DNA of 64,000 nucleotides from NCBI GenBank assembly GCA_947579665.1, contig OX388351.1, positions 51,592,939-51,656,938 on the forward strand. Reading direction: 5' to 3'. This document shows, one piece after another, positions 23,501 to 35,329 of the stretch. Within the stretch, counting starts at the first letter, position 1, and every line of letters starts with the position of its first letter. Below the pieces are notes generated by a model. That model did no database searches, had not been told where the DNA came from, and saw nothing but the letters and a program-made list of their open reading frames with translations. Position numbers and translations under genes: made by a program. This stretch comes from Sympetrum striolatum (lineage: Eukaryota; Arthropoda; Insecta; Odonata; Libellulidae).

Positions 23501-25359
23501 TGAGTTGAATAATTGAAATTGTTATTATTATATTTCCCGTGTATAATAACAAATATCTGAACATGCATACATATGCAATGATAGATAAAATATAACAAAA
23601 TCCCAAACTATGTGAAAAGTACATCTATAGTCAATAAGAACACAGACACATTTACCGAGCTGAATTCCTAAATTGTACAACATTAATTATAAATTCTCCT
23701 AAAATGTCTTAATAAGCGCCGTCCTTTACATCGACTGAAACTATGTACTTTAGCTATTTTTTATGTTTAATGTACATTGTACTACCATAACCACATGCAA
23801 CATTTATAGAAATTTTTACAACTACTTACTTCTTAACAACCATTTTTTTAAACGATTTTTTTAACTGCCGTTTATTGGCAGGGAAGGGATTGGAAATTTC
23901 TTCAGTTAACGCATTTCAGTCCAATATGAATCTATTTACGAATGAAAATATACCAACATTATTTTTTTGTAGAATTCCATATGTATTCATATACATTTCT
24001 ATCTCTTTTTCCATCCCCATTCTTATAAGAATTCACCCTTGTACTTAAACATTTATACAATTTTCAACCCGGTAACCATTCCTGTTAAAGTCACAATCAT
24101 TAGATTCATTCATACTTCAGAACAAAACAGCATTTGTTTTGGTACCATTTATCCTCAAATCCATTTTCGCTATATCTACTGATTGGTGATCTAGTTACGC
24201 TTACAGCATATATGTGAATCCCTGGGTCAATAATCATCATTCTTGGCATTCAGAACTACCTGCAATTCCATCTCGTTGTGATTTATTACTTTTGCAATTG
24301 TATTCGTCCTTTTATGACATTTTTCCCATCTATGAATGATAGTGGTTCCGGATTGATGTGTCTTAATGCGATAGAACTTCCTTTTTAATGACTCAATTAC
24401 ATTAAAACTACTGCTATATTCTGATAACCGGAAGTTTGGCTCTTCTCTTCGCATCATAGAATTTGCTCGATAGAATCTCATTTATTTGCATTTATCGATT
24501 GATACGATAACTTCGAATAAATTTCTCCCGCCTGGATTATTTCTCGACAAAATTATTCGTAACCCCGATTTGGAAAGCATTATACTACCTCATCATACGC
24601 TTCTTACAACCCATGAATGCGTCGGAAATTCTCTTCCCTAGCAATGACTTATATCTTAATTTACCGAAGAGGGGTCAAATTTTCTGGTGATAACCAGGCA
24701 TAGCAAAGAATTTTTAGAATTATAATATCCTTAATATTCTTCCTCGTTAATAAAATTCAATAATTTTGTCATATTTAACGAAGATTTCAGGAGACGCTTC
24801 TATAATTCCATAAATTTCTCTATCTTCTTCCAATTACCCGTCGATTCTTTTTTGTAACTTTTAGAGCGAATCTTTAATTAGTTGTGTAGAAAGTGTAAAT
24901 TTGGGATTATTTACTCATAATTTGAATTTTTCATTAATACAGTTTAACATATCTGTCTTAATGATTGCTCGAACTAGTCCATTTCTTGTCACATTTTTCT
25001 TTTATTTTCTTGTTTAACATCAATAAAAGCAGTTAAAGTATATATTCACTTCGTAGAAGGCGTTACTTTATGGAAAACAAGGAGAAGCAACTTTGCAAAC
25101 TACTAAAAAATTAATCGAATCCAGTAATATTTGATAGGTGTTCGCATCATTAGGCTATCTATCTTGTAATGTAGGGAATCCATTCTTTGTTGTATTACTG
25201 ATTTGCTTAGTTGCTTTGCTGTCTTCTAGACCAAGATAGCTAAAATGATGTATGATAACTAATTACTTGAGTTATAAGTTAGCTTTGTTATCATACCTTG
25301 TTAGCAATAGATATCAGTTTCATCAGATGGTTTCAGATTCCTCTCAATTTTTCGAAGTA
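23501..25359. other. Intronic DNA, no gene seen
   Basis: AT-rich unique-looking sequence. The short ORFs, such as 24227-24481 (minus), carry no recognisable domain. Confidence 0.55.
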
Positions 25360-25930
25360 GAACACGTCTGCTATTTCACGCGCCCTTCCCCTCCAACCAG
25401 CAGGAAAATTTCCCGCGTCGGATTCGATTATCGATACATCGAAGACGAAAAGCGTAGATACATCGATGTGCTCCGCAGTCCCACTGCAGGCATCACCTGG
25501 AAGAGCACTCATTTCTAATGTTTACATAGCTCTTGGCGGACCAAAATTGATCCTTTTGTCCCGAGGAGAAAAGACGCTGCAATGCGTCGTGTATATGGGA
25601 CGAGATCGACCAATCGTAGAGTGGCGTGACGTGAGGGACCCTTTTGGGAGCTTCTGGGAGGGCTCTCGTGCCTCGGCAGACCTCTTCATTCGCGAGTAAT
25701 TGAGCGGGCGCAATCGGGGGCGCCGGAGTCGAGGGGCCCCCGTCGAGGACTCAGGATCCCCGACAATAATGATAATGAGCGTCTAAGGCCCTCCGTAATT
25801 TGCACCTCGGAAAATGAAATGCGAAAGGATGAATCGATGGAATTGCTACGTCTTCCCGGATTAGGAGGGGATTGTGTCGTGGAGATTAACGCATGGCTTG
25901 ACGGTTAGGACTGGGATATCCACCCTACGA
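25360..25930. promoter_or_regulatory. CpG-rich island with a TATCGATA motif (candidate regulatory DNA)
   Basis: The most CpG-dense non-coding segment seen: 12 CpG between 25379 and 25486. The 8-mer TATCGATA, the core DREF/BEAF-type site of Drosophila, occurs at 25429-25436, with further ATCGA words at 25438 and 25463. It lacks repeat signatures and convincing coding potential; overlapping short ORFs on both strands follow from composition. It could be an enhancer, insulator or alternative promoter; function is inferred. Confidence 0.35.
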
Positions 25931-26799
25931 CGACGAATACGACCGCTATGCGTGGGGTAATTTATCGTGATATTCGTGTTGTTAAGGTAATGAATGTGTG
26001 AATGAGTATATGTATTAGAAATGGCTGCCGATTATAGAGATGATCTTATTTTTAGCGATCATTTCTATAAGCAATTACGAAGCAAACGTTACGTTGACGC
26101 TGGTTGAGAATATTGGAAGGAAAGCAGTTTAGAAACTAGGCTGCGATTGATTGATAAATTCAGGGAAAGTACATTTTCCATCTCTTTATTTTTTCTCAAT
26201 TTTTGCTGTATAGCACTTCCTTTGTATTATACGCCAGTTTATTTTTCTTATATTTGTATTATGCCATCGTAATAACACACGTCACTATTCTAAGATAAAT
26301 TAGTACTTTAATGTTTTTCTATGGTTAGTGAACACAAAACGTATTGTGTATTATCGGTGTCAACAATACAGGATATCCTTAGTTGACACCTAAAGCTCTA
26401 GTATTGTTAAAATTATCTAAATTATATTGTATTAATTTTGTATGCAATACTTAGAGTAATAAATATATTCATTCATTTACATTGAACACATTGTGCAGTG
26501 TCATTGAAGACGTAACATGGTAATATTTGACCTTCCTGCAACTTCGACAGGTCCGGCGATGAACGTTAATTAAAAACAATAGATCCTATGACAAGTTGTT
26601 TCAAAAATCTATTCTTTATGCGATAATAACAAACTTAAGCATTTCGAGCGCTTTGTTTCACACTCCCTACCACACGCCGAAGTCATTAATGTAAATTTGG
26701 ATGAGATCATTGTGAGTATATATCAGGTATTTAGAGGTAAATCCAGATTTTAGCGTAGTAAAGAGTAATAATTGCCATAATGACCGATTTGAGGCTTCC
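25931..26799. other. Intronic DNA, no gene seen
   Basis: AT-rich, no recognisable element. Confidence 0.55.
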
Positions 26800-26850
26800 A
26801 GATAACCAAATGATCAACGCATACGACTTTGGTGAAAGCGATCAGGAGCA
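26800..26850 (+). repeat. Decayed SINE family A fragment
   Basis: ATAACCAAATGATCAACGC and TTTGGTGAAAGCGATC line up with the head of the SINE at 3713 over about 47 bases, with roughly ten differences. The B box is lost. Confidence 0.5.
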
Positions 26851-28002
26851 TCAATGAACAGAATGATTGTCAAAGTCCCTTCATAAAACGATCAACCGAA
26901 AAACACAATAGTATTTAAATAATAAATAAAATTATGCTAGATATTCTTTATTTCGTATCGGATCATTCAAAGATTTAAAACATCAAATGTCAAGGTATGA
27001 CGCATTGGAAGAAAAGTTAATCTTTTATAGAAAATAGATTTCGGAGAACGATCGAGTATTCAATAACTCCATTTTGTACACGGATATAGTTTTCCGTGAT
27101 CAGATTTTGTTTATCAACGTTTGAAAATTGTTGGGGTCTATTTAAAATCTTCATTAAGTTGCGTTCTGGTTCGCTGGCTATTCAACCCAAATTTCGAATG
27201 TTATTTCATTTCCAGGCATGTTCCTCCGTGGTTGCTCTATACGCCTCACTGCATTCTACAACCCTCCTCGCTGTTTATACTCCCCTTCCATCTTAATAGC
27301 CCCTGTTACTTCCACCTGACGATTCCCTCGATAGCTTTTATCAATAAACCTTTTCTTCTTAACCAGTGCCATGTGCAATTTCTCATCCCGTTTTCCTAGC
27401 TCCTTAATATTCACCCTAATCGTCCACTCCTCAATCACTCAATCAACCTTCATCAAATCTTTTCCACCATTCTTGAGTTCCACGTTCAAACTACTTCCAA
27501 TCTCCCCCCTCGTCCTCTCTAAATGCCTGTGTATCCGCTCCGTATAATTCTACGCTTCGAATCAAACGTTTTACCATTTCTTCCCTCAGTGCTTTGTCTA
27601 ATGGCCCTAACTCAGCAATATTTTATATCAAATATCTCGTTAGCCAATTCTACTCTACTCTGAATAGGCCTGACGATGAGTTGAATAACTCGAAACCGGT
27701 CGATTTATTTTTTCATATATATATTCTGTGGATGCAGTCAGATTGTTTTTTGCCTTTTTCTGATCATGGATATTTTCAATTATTAATCGCCAGAAGTCTT
27801 TTTTTTGTATTTGAAATTACTTTATTTTGTGATAGTTTAATTATATAATAATTGAAGACATTCTCTGAGTAGCAAAATTAAGTGTTCTTATCTTATTACA
27901 TTTATAAAATATCCACAAATTTAGAGGAAAAAATCTGATGTGGCCAACGCATGACTTCCTCCATATTTATTGAAAACAGAAGCCTATGCCGGCAATATAT
28001 AA
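26851..28002. other. Intronic DNA, possible decayed transposon at 27200-27600
   Basis: 27200-27600 is pyrimidine-rich on the plus strand with a 60-codon minus ORF (27256-27438) rich in K, R and E, which resembles degraded LINE coding sequence without a definite motif. The remainder is AT-rich. Confidence 0.3.
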
Positions 28003-28360
28003 ATAACTCCAAAACAATGAGTGTTACAGAAAAATTTTTCAAACAAAAGTTGTAGTAATGTACATTATCTATAACTTTTGTTTATAATTGTATATACCTA
28101 CATTGCATTCTGACAAAGATTTGTATGAAAAACTTCCATTTCTGGATAAACAACAACTTCCGGTTAACCATTATTCAAGAATAACTCCTAAACATTCAGT
28201 GTTACGAAGAAATTTGTCAAACAAAAGTTATAGTAAAGTACATTATCTATAACTTTTGTACATAATTGTATATACCTAAATTGCATTCTGACAGAGATAT
28301 ATAAGAAACAAAACTTTGTTCCGGATAAACCGCAACTTTCGGTTAAGCGGTATCCATAAA
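28003..28360 (+). repeat. Tandem dimer with a unit of about 178 bp
   Basis: ATAACTCC starts both units (28003 and 28181). GTGTTAC, CAAACAAAAGTT, TAGTAA, GTACATTATCTATAACTTTT and AATTGTATATACCTA then follow in order in each. Identity by eye is about 80 percent. It lies directly upstream of the CA-rich run and terminal hairpin at 28440-28632 and may be part of the same element. Confidence 0.7.
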
Positions 28361-28439
28361 AAACTAAGCAACTCTTGGCATTGTTAGGAAAATACTAAAT
28401 ATGAATTTTGAAAATTATCAGATAATTACTTTTTAAGAT

Positions 28440-28632
28440 AGAGCACCCACAAACCCACAAACTTTTTTTACCACAGACACGCACACACAGACACACAGAC
28501 AGACATGTTCGGGAAAATAGCGAAAACGAACTCTATGGGCCCCAAAACATCTATTCCGTTGAAATCTGGGGGTCGAATTTTTTTGAGAATACAAGACTTT
28601 CTCTATACTGCGTATAGGGAGAAAGTAAAAAA
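28440..28632 (+). mobile_element. 3' part of a dispersed element ending in a hairpin
   Basis: A CACAGACA-type simple run (about 28465-28506) is followed by GTTGAAATCTGGGGGTCGAA and then ACTTTCTCTATAC, TGC, GTATAGGGAGAAAGT (28596-28626), which folds into a stem with a two-base bulge, then TAAAAA. I recognise this 3' end as recurring in many invertebrate genomes but cannot name the class with confidence. No coding sequence. Confidence 0.5.
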
Positions 28633-28687
28633 GCGAAATATAACGCTTTTAACGTTGAGACATCGTCACGTAAGAACGTTGATACTC

Positions 28688-28741
28688 AAACGGCTAATTC
28701 GGCTACTCTAACGGCTAGTTCGGCTACTCTAACGGCTATTA
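28688..28741 (+). repeat. 21-bp tandem repeat
   Basis: ACGGCTAATTCGGCTACTCT, its near copy with one change (AGTTCGG), then a partial third unit ACGGCTATTAC. This is a short minisatellite. Confidence 0.7.
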
Positions 28742-30446
28742 CCCTTCCTAATCCTACCATATTTTTAAACTGCTACTCCTCCACCTTTTCGTACAGATTC
28801 ATTTACAGGAGAAGAGAAATTCAACGGGAATTATTTTAATCTAACGTGTGGGAGTTGGTCTTTCAATTTGATTCCTTAGGAAGAGATTTATTCTTATCGT
28901 TCCTCAAATTCTGAGTAGCGAAGATAATTCCTCATCAGCTTTTAACAGGGATAATCTTATTATCGCAGGGATGCCTGAGGCACTTGAAGAGTTGGAAGAT
29001 TACGAGGAATTCTTTAATTTGGGAAGTGATCAATTAATGAGTTAAGCTTATCCATCCCACGCTTTTTTCTGATCCGGATTTAAAATATTAATCCGAAATA
29101 TAGATAAATTGCCGAAGATAATTCTGAAAGGTCTTTCTCGAATGTTCCAACATCAATATCAAATGTATCCTTGTTTTTACGTTTCTTATACTGCTTTCAC
29201 ATAAAACAGAACATTCTCGAATATATTTTGCAAATAGCCTTAAAATTATCCTGCTCCTCTTTGTTTTCAACAAAAACAAAGTGAATTTAGTAAAATAAAG
29301 TAGGAAGAGGTAAGGGTGATATTACATCAACAAGATGTAATTTACCCTTTAAGCCTATATTCTAACATAAATATCCTCAGTTGAGGATATGATTACAAAT
29401 TTCAGCATATTTTGTGACCATTAACTACTAACATGGTAATTTTACGGTAATAATGAGGTAATGGTTGAGCTTTTATTATTTTCGCATTGCAGCTTTTTGA
29501 ATGTTCATAATTAAAAAAATGAATTCCTCCATAGATTAAACCTTCATTTCTCTATTGGCACATGCTCAGTATTTTTCCACGCTTCATCTTGTTTCGTTCA
29601 TTTGAGTAAATTCATATGAAATGGATTAATCCTCAAACTAATTGGAATGCAAGGAGACGATTGGTCAGATGTCAGAGAAGGGTTTTCAGTCTAGAATTCA
29701 CCTTAATGAAGCCTCATAGATACTAATTAGCAGAACATTTCTTGACGATTTCACCAATATGTAAGGAAGATAATTTATATTTCTACGCAATACCGTGCAA
29801 TTAGTTGAGTTTCGTTTGTAAAAATGTTGTATTCTTTTATCTCTCAGTGAACTTTAATTGCTTCTTTTCATCTCCCGTTGTTGAATTTTAATTATTATTT
29901 TTCACTTTGCTTTACAAGTAACGTACCGTAAAGTAAGTACTAGTAGAAATAACGCTACTGGATGATACTTTATTTATTTTCTACTGATCACGCATTCTTT
30001 AACCTTATTATTTGTATATACATCCTTAATCGGAATAAGATTTCAAAAATAATAAAATGTGTGTTATTAAAATGAATGCTTCCATGATTTATGTAAATAA
30101 TTCTATAGAGAAAAGTTGTTGCCGTAAGTCGTAACAAATGATTAGAGAGATAAATATTACTCTGTTTATTTCATATCTCCTCAATTTAACTAATAATTTT
30201 ATAAATTAATTTGTAGTTGTCTTAAAAGCTGTAATAAATGATTCCTAAGTAAATTAATTTTGGTTTGCGACATATTTCGGACCTTTTTCATATTTATTAT
30301 TATTCACTTATTATTTTATGAATTAATGTTTAATTAAACCATGAAACCTTTGAAATATTATCTCTAATTGAATAATTGGATGAGTTGTGGTTTTTATCCC
30401 ATATCAAGATCATCGAAGATTCGCTTTAAGTGCTACCGATAGCGTA
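28742..30446. other. Intron flanking the neurexin donor, no element seen
   Basis: AT-rich sequence between the repeats at 28 kb and the exon. It is moderately CpG-richer around 28800-29060. No further exon was recognised just downstream of the donor on the minus strand. Confidence 0.5.
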
Positions 30447-30453
30447 TCCCTAC
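30447..30453 (-). other. 5' splice donor of the neurexin exon
   Basis: Read on the minus strand, the exon ends TTCAAG and the intron starts GTAGGG. AAG|GTAGGG is a good donor. It leaves the exon in phase 0 and removes the next in-frame residues, which run to a stop after seven codons. A GTCAAG 20 bases upstream on the minus strand is a weaker alternative donor. Confidence 0.82.
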
Positions 30454-30738
30454 CTTGAAGTCCTTCATCTTGACCTCTTGTCTCCTGGGCACCCCCATCT
30501 CCTCGTCGGCGTACACCAGGTTCCTCACCGACCCTCCGAACCTCGGTTCGAAGATGACGGAGGGCAAGGCGAGGAGGGCGAGGCGGGAGCCGTACCACGC
30601 CGTTGGCACTCCGCCCACGAACACGTCTGAATTGGTGCGGAGGGATCCGAAGTTGAATTCCCGACCTCGAGACACTTTGGTGCGGGTCACACCATCCACG
30701 GTAAGTGAAGTTCTCTCCACATCTCTTGTCACTCGGAC
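30454..30738 (-). CDS. Nrx-1: Neurexin-1 internal exon: second half of the first LNS (laminin-G) domain
   Basis: Neurexin is a presynaptic single-pass adhesion receptor that binds neuroligins and other partners across the synaptic cleft through extracellular LNS and EGF domains. This 285-bp exon (95 codons, phase 0 at both ends) reads VRVTRDVERTSLTVDG near its start, RTNSDVFVGGVP in the middle and SVIFEPRFGGSVRNLVYAD towards the end. These match the strand order of a laminin-G/LNS beta sandwich: the segment after the WHxV strand, the LxxDG turn, the (L/V)FVGG(L/V)P strand and the FxGxVRNLVY strand. The ALPSVIFEPRF stretch followed by PRRQE is what I know of LNS1 in insect neurexin-1. The reading frame stays open 15 codons 5' of the acceptor, but that part does not look like LNS. 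The first half of LNS1, the EGF repeats and the remaining LNS domains must lie outside the window or in exons not recognised here. Laminin-G domains of Caspr/neurexin IV, agrin or perlecan are less likely alternatives. Seen: frame, motifs, splice sites. From recall, not a search: the family assignment. Confidence 0.87.
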
Positions 30739-30765
30739 CTGTAAGTTGAGGAAGGAAATTTCAGT
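30739..30765 (-). other. 3' splice acceptor of the neurexin exon
   Basis: Read on the minus strand, the intron ends with the pyrimidine-rich run TTTCCTTCCTCAACTTACAG directly before GTC CGA. A plausible branch-point sequence (GACTGAA) lies about 25 bases upstream. This is a strong insect-type acceptor and sets the exon start at 30738. Confidence 0.85.
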
Positions 30766-30889
30766 CATTTTCACATCGAGCACCCACTTCCAATTTGTGA
30801 GATACTGATTTTTATGTAAACTTCTGATATACTGATGTAATTATCACTTGTTCTTTCTTTTTTGAATACCTCTATCGATTTTCTTCTTG

Positions 30890-31153
30890 TCTTTAAAAAC
30901 TCTTTTAGCCTACTTTCATCATCAGATTTATCTATCTATCTGTAGGCTTCGCAGGTTTTTCACACTCCCTTTCTAGTGAGTGTTTTCCTGCAGTAAAAAA
31001 TTTCCTAAGCTCTTAGCTTAGGGTTTTTAATCCGCATAGTAGTTTTCTTCTTTGTACTTTAGCAAGCTATCTATTCCCATTTATCTCTCGTACGACGAAG
31101 GGTTGGATGTAAGAAGGAACTTCCTAGTCTCAATCTCACCCTGAATAAAGTCC

Positions 31154-31187
<34 letters not shown>
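30890..31187 (+). repeat. LINE 3' untranslated end with (ATT)n tail
   Basis: GCAGGTTTTTCACACTCCC, GTTTTCCTGCAGT, AGGGTTGGATG and GAATAAAG followed by (ATT)n (31155-31187) line up with the segment at 53683-53897. That marks two copies of one non-LTR family. Only the 3' end is present. It sits about 150 bp upstream of the neurexin acceptor, antisense to the gene. Confidence 0.7.
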
Positions 31188-31188
<1 letters not shown>

Positions 31189-34100
31189 TTCCTCATCTAT
31201 GACTGAAAGGAACGTCAAAGTGTCATGTTAAAATCGCTCTTAACATGTATTTCGAAAAGAATGTGTAGTACTTTTCAACTCGCGGACTACCTCATCCACC
31301 CCTCTAAGGGAGTGCTAGAAATATTTTATATTGTATCTCTCTTCACTCTACTTTCAATCGATTACTTGCTCGTTTGAATAAAAAGGTTTTCGTTGGATTT
31401 ATACATTTATCCTGGAAGCCAACCTTTTGGTTGTAGCTGGGGGTACATACACCATGATGCTACTTTCCAAATGTATTGCTTTTGTGCATCTTTCACGAAA
31501 AAAAATATTTTTGAAGTTATTCGTCCTTGCGTCTTTTTCTCTGAATTTCTTTGCGGTGTCAGAACGGCCTATATAGCATGGAGGAAGCATAGCAACATAG
31601 TCTACAACTAATGAGAACGGATAATTTCTATCATATTCGGCCGAACATCGTGGAAGAACATTCTGATGTTATAGGAAATAATAACACTGTAAACTTCCAA
31701 ACTATTTAAATTATTAAAGGTAATCGACGCCCACGTCTGGGAATCTCTTAAAAATAAAAGAATTGAATAAGTAAAAGCTAAAATTTACTCGGAAACCCAT
31801 GATTAGAATGACCTTCCTCATTTAAATGCAGAGAATGTTACATCAGATTCAGTTTTCAAGATTATAATATCCCATAGATGTTTAGATTTACAGATATAAT
31901 AAGACTTAACATGAATAATAAGTTTATCTGAAAACTTTCCACTTATATTTACCTCATATAACATGTTATTCTTATCTATCCTTGTTCCTCCGTCGTAAAA
32001 ACACCTTTCGTGAGCATAAAAGAGATTAAAATCTTCCGCGCAATGCGCAGTGAAACCTTTCTCAACTTTCTAATTTAATTTTAAATCAGATTAATAAAGA
32101 TAATATTCACGATGGAAGTTTCGTAAAATTATTAATTAAAAAACGCGAGGGTTATACTTTCTACAGAATATCGATGATTGGGAGGTTAGTAATCTGTAAA
32201 AACCAAATGTTATGCTATTATTTCCTGTTACGATTTTTTTATATCTTTTGCAGTAAAATTTGGCAACATTAAAAATACACGCACATAGTTTTTATCTAAA
32301 ATGATACGTTCTGTTATGAAGAATTCGTGATGTCGATAAATTGAATAGATGAAACTTTTCTACATCAAATTGGCACCGATGCGTGCAGATAAGGGCCTAC
32401 GTTGGCCTGCGGTCTTCGTTTTGAGCTGAAATTGAAGTTAAATTAAGGCACTGCATATTTATAAACTAAATTATTCCTCTTGGGATCACTATTTTCTCGA
32501 TATTTGGCAAAATTACAAGACTATGACGAAAATCCTTCACTTTTCGGAAAAAATCGCCTATTACTCCAAAAGTTCTTGGCGTATTGAGCTAACTTTGGTC
32601 TTTAATTGCAGGAACTTTTATGTTTCTAAAAACATGTAGGAATAATATTTTCTGTAGAAAGCATAATTTAGAATATATTGAACAAAAACCAAAAAAGCCA
32701 CACAAATTTCACATAAGTTAGTTTTTCATTTATTTCACAAAGTTTTGGGCATTGCATAGCTCACACACGTCTTTCAAAGCAAGATAAATATCATACTATG
32801 TTTACAAGTCCTTATAACTTATAAAAATATCATCCATGCATGACCTTCTGCAATGCCTAGCCCATTTTGTCTCATTTGACTAGACTAATTAGAATTAAAT
32901 AATTAAAAGAGTTTAATCTAAAGCGATATTTTATTTTGTGAAGGAATCGGTATTTTAGATTAATTGAACTGAATATTTTGGTTCATCAGATCACGTGAAG
33001 GAAATCTTTAGAACGTGCCGACAATTCCCGGCTGATGTTACGCTCGTGTACCTAAAATATTTCACGAAGTATTCTTAGCTAATATTTATCGTTCACGATA
33101 ATGATTTTTCCCAAGGAAAATAAGTGCGAAGGCTGGTTACGAGGCAATACCAGTTGGAAAGTTATGAGCTGAATGTCTCATAACGGTGAGTTAGACCGCG
33201 TGGAGCGAAATGATCTGTTGATTCCATTACGTTGGTGAATGGTAACGATAATCAACTCAGTTTATAATTTTTATTTACGGCTCTCTGGTGTCAGTCGATA
33301 CCGTTATCTGATAATATATTTCCATAGGAAAAATATTTGGGTTTTTAATGGGATTGCTGCCCCGATAACACGCTTCCGTTCCTCTGATAAAGTATCGCAT
33401 TCGGCTTTTATAATATCGGGCCTTTATTTAGAGTATCATTTCTCTTGTTATTTGCAGATGCGACGATAAAAGGAATAACTTCTAGTTTACATTCAACGTT
33501 CCTAGTAATGGATTTAATTCAGAATATAATAGGATTCGAACTCATTATTTTCTGGTATCTATTCTTAACGATCATTTCAGCGCCGCTGTGAGTATTCCAT
33601 CAAATTCCAGGTTATTTAATATTTGAGCCCCTAGAAATTATTTTATCAAAAAATAAGATAACGCACAAAATTATTTTTTATTCTTTCGAGACGGTGTACT
33701 TTTTCAATGCGACTTATTCACTCTGAAAGAATATTTATACCTCGGTAAATATAGATTTTTCCAAACTATTATCATTATTAGTATTATATCTTGAATTTTT
33801 TATCGATAAAACAACTTGTTTAAATTTATACGGAAGTTCAAATACCACTTAAAATATTAGTGCTACTGAGATTTTAAGAATCATCGTAACGTGATATTAA
33901 GTATTTATGCGTATGCATATGTTGTTGAACATTGTATGTACGTACATTGACTTCTGTCACTTGGTGTACTCAATTATAAAATATACAAAGCAACATCAGA
34001 AGCTCTCTGTTCAACTTCTTTCCAGCTTTCTCCTTGAGTGAAATTGCATGAATTATATATGCAAAGTAACAAATTCTTTTCAAACTCTATACGCATAATT

Positions 34101-34785
34101 TAGTATGGGGGTGTGAGTTATATATACATCTTCTTCTTGAGAGCAAAAAGTTACGAAGCTCAAAAACTTCGAGCAGAATTAAATATTAACATTCATCAGC
34201 TACTTAAGATACTTAAAATATTCAGAATTATCCATGAATCCATTCAAGGTCCTTCTGAGTGGTTTCCGTTAGAACTACCGGTAAAAGCCACTTTCATTAT
34301 ATAAAGAACTTATATGTTACAGAAATGAATTTGAAATGATAATCGTTCAAGACTTTCTGTTCCCGCACCAAACCGAAAATGATAAACTCTTAAACTTCCC
34401 CCATTACCCAGTATCCTCAGTCAAGTGAAAATAGGGATATTTATGAATCATAGTTCCAAAGTTGATACGAGTCTATAAATGAGGTAGGAAAAATAAATGG
34501 TGTTGTTGACGTAAATTTTTATCCTCTGGGCACCATGTGTAGACTTCTGTTATATAGACATGTATATTTTACTTAAGATACCGTGAAATTGAATAAAATA
34601 ATTTGTAACTTTACATATAGAATCCCTCCAAAACTTCACAAATTAATCTTTGTTCATTTTTGTTGTGAAGATAGAGTTCCACCAGATTCACCATATTTTA
34701 CTTAAGAAGATTAAGTATACTTAAGCTGTTCTTATTTATACTAAAAGACTACAAATAGAAACAAGGTCAGGTGGTAGATATTTCT
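31188..34785. other. Intronic DNA, no gene seen
   Basis: AT-rich. A more complex part at 33000-33460 has a 76-codon ORF without motif. No repeat boundary was recognised. Confidence 0.55.
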
Positions 34786-34930
34786 GTGGGAGACGGAAGC
34801 ATATTATTATATTATTATTAGTATCTGTCGGGAGGATAACCCCACAAAACCTCCCGAAGGCAGTACCTCATGCAATACAACTATAAAGTTACAAAGTACA
34901 AAATTTGCATCATTATCACAATATCCACTG
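34786..34930 (-). repeat. LINE 3' untranslated fragment (CR1/L2-like family of 46.1 kb)
   Basis: CGGGAGGATAACCCCACAAA, CCTCCCGAAGGCAGTACC, ATACAACTATAA and TACAAAGTACAAA match in order the region 46194-46275 next to the LINE C-terminus at 46473-46718, so this is the same family's 3' end on the minus strand, preceded (plus strand) by an ATT-rich run. Confidence 0.6.
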
Positions 34931-35329
34931 GCTACTGAATCTTAACGAGCTAATAAATTTTACTCCGTGTATAAAGATATCTTACTTTAGTAATTACATT
35001 CACCATGTATGTATTTATTACCGAAGCAAAACAGTCTATGCCTGCTAATGTGACACAACCTAAAAGCCAAATCAATAATAAACCATTATAGAAGAAAGGT
35101 AGTCCACTGGGTAGTGAATCATTATTTGTTATATCGCTTACGAGTATTTATGATATGGGATACCCTAAAGTTATCCAGATGATCGATATGGTTGATACTA
35201 ACTACTACGTGTCCTATTTTTTATCTTTTTTATCTCTCTGTAACTCTTTCATCTCACGATAAACTCCGCACACAATAAATGTTTAGATATATAAAATCAA
35301 TTAAGTAGAAAGGCTCGCTGTTTACAATT
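34931..35329. other. Intronic DNA, no gene seen
   Basis: AT-rich, featureless to me. Confidence 0.55.

Larger units (their letters stand above)
1..30453 (-). other. Nrx-1: Intron downstream of the neurexin exon (partial, at least 30.4 kb)
   Basis: No other exon could be recognised between the donor and the window edge. ORFs here are short, lack family motifs and mostly overlap repeats. The stretch is AT-rich intron populated by SINEs, LINE fragments and MITEs, listed separately. Exons below about 60 codons could have been missed, in particular the ones for the end of LNS1 and EGF1. Confidence 0.7.

Noticed and set aside
25252..25699. Overlapping ORFs as a coding exon
   Set aside because: Three frames on both strands are open at once because of CpG-rich composition; no domain or splice pairing supports coding.
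30455..30808. 117-codon plus-strand ORF over the neurexin exon
   Set aside because: It is the antisense of a coding exon, which stays open by codon bias. It has no domain, and the minus strand has LNS motifs and both splice sites.
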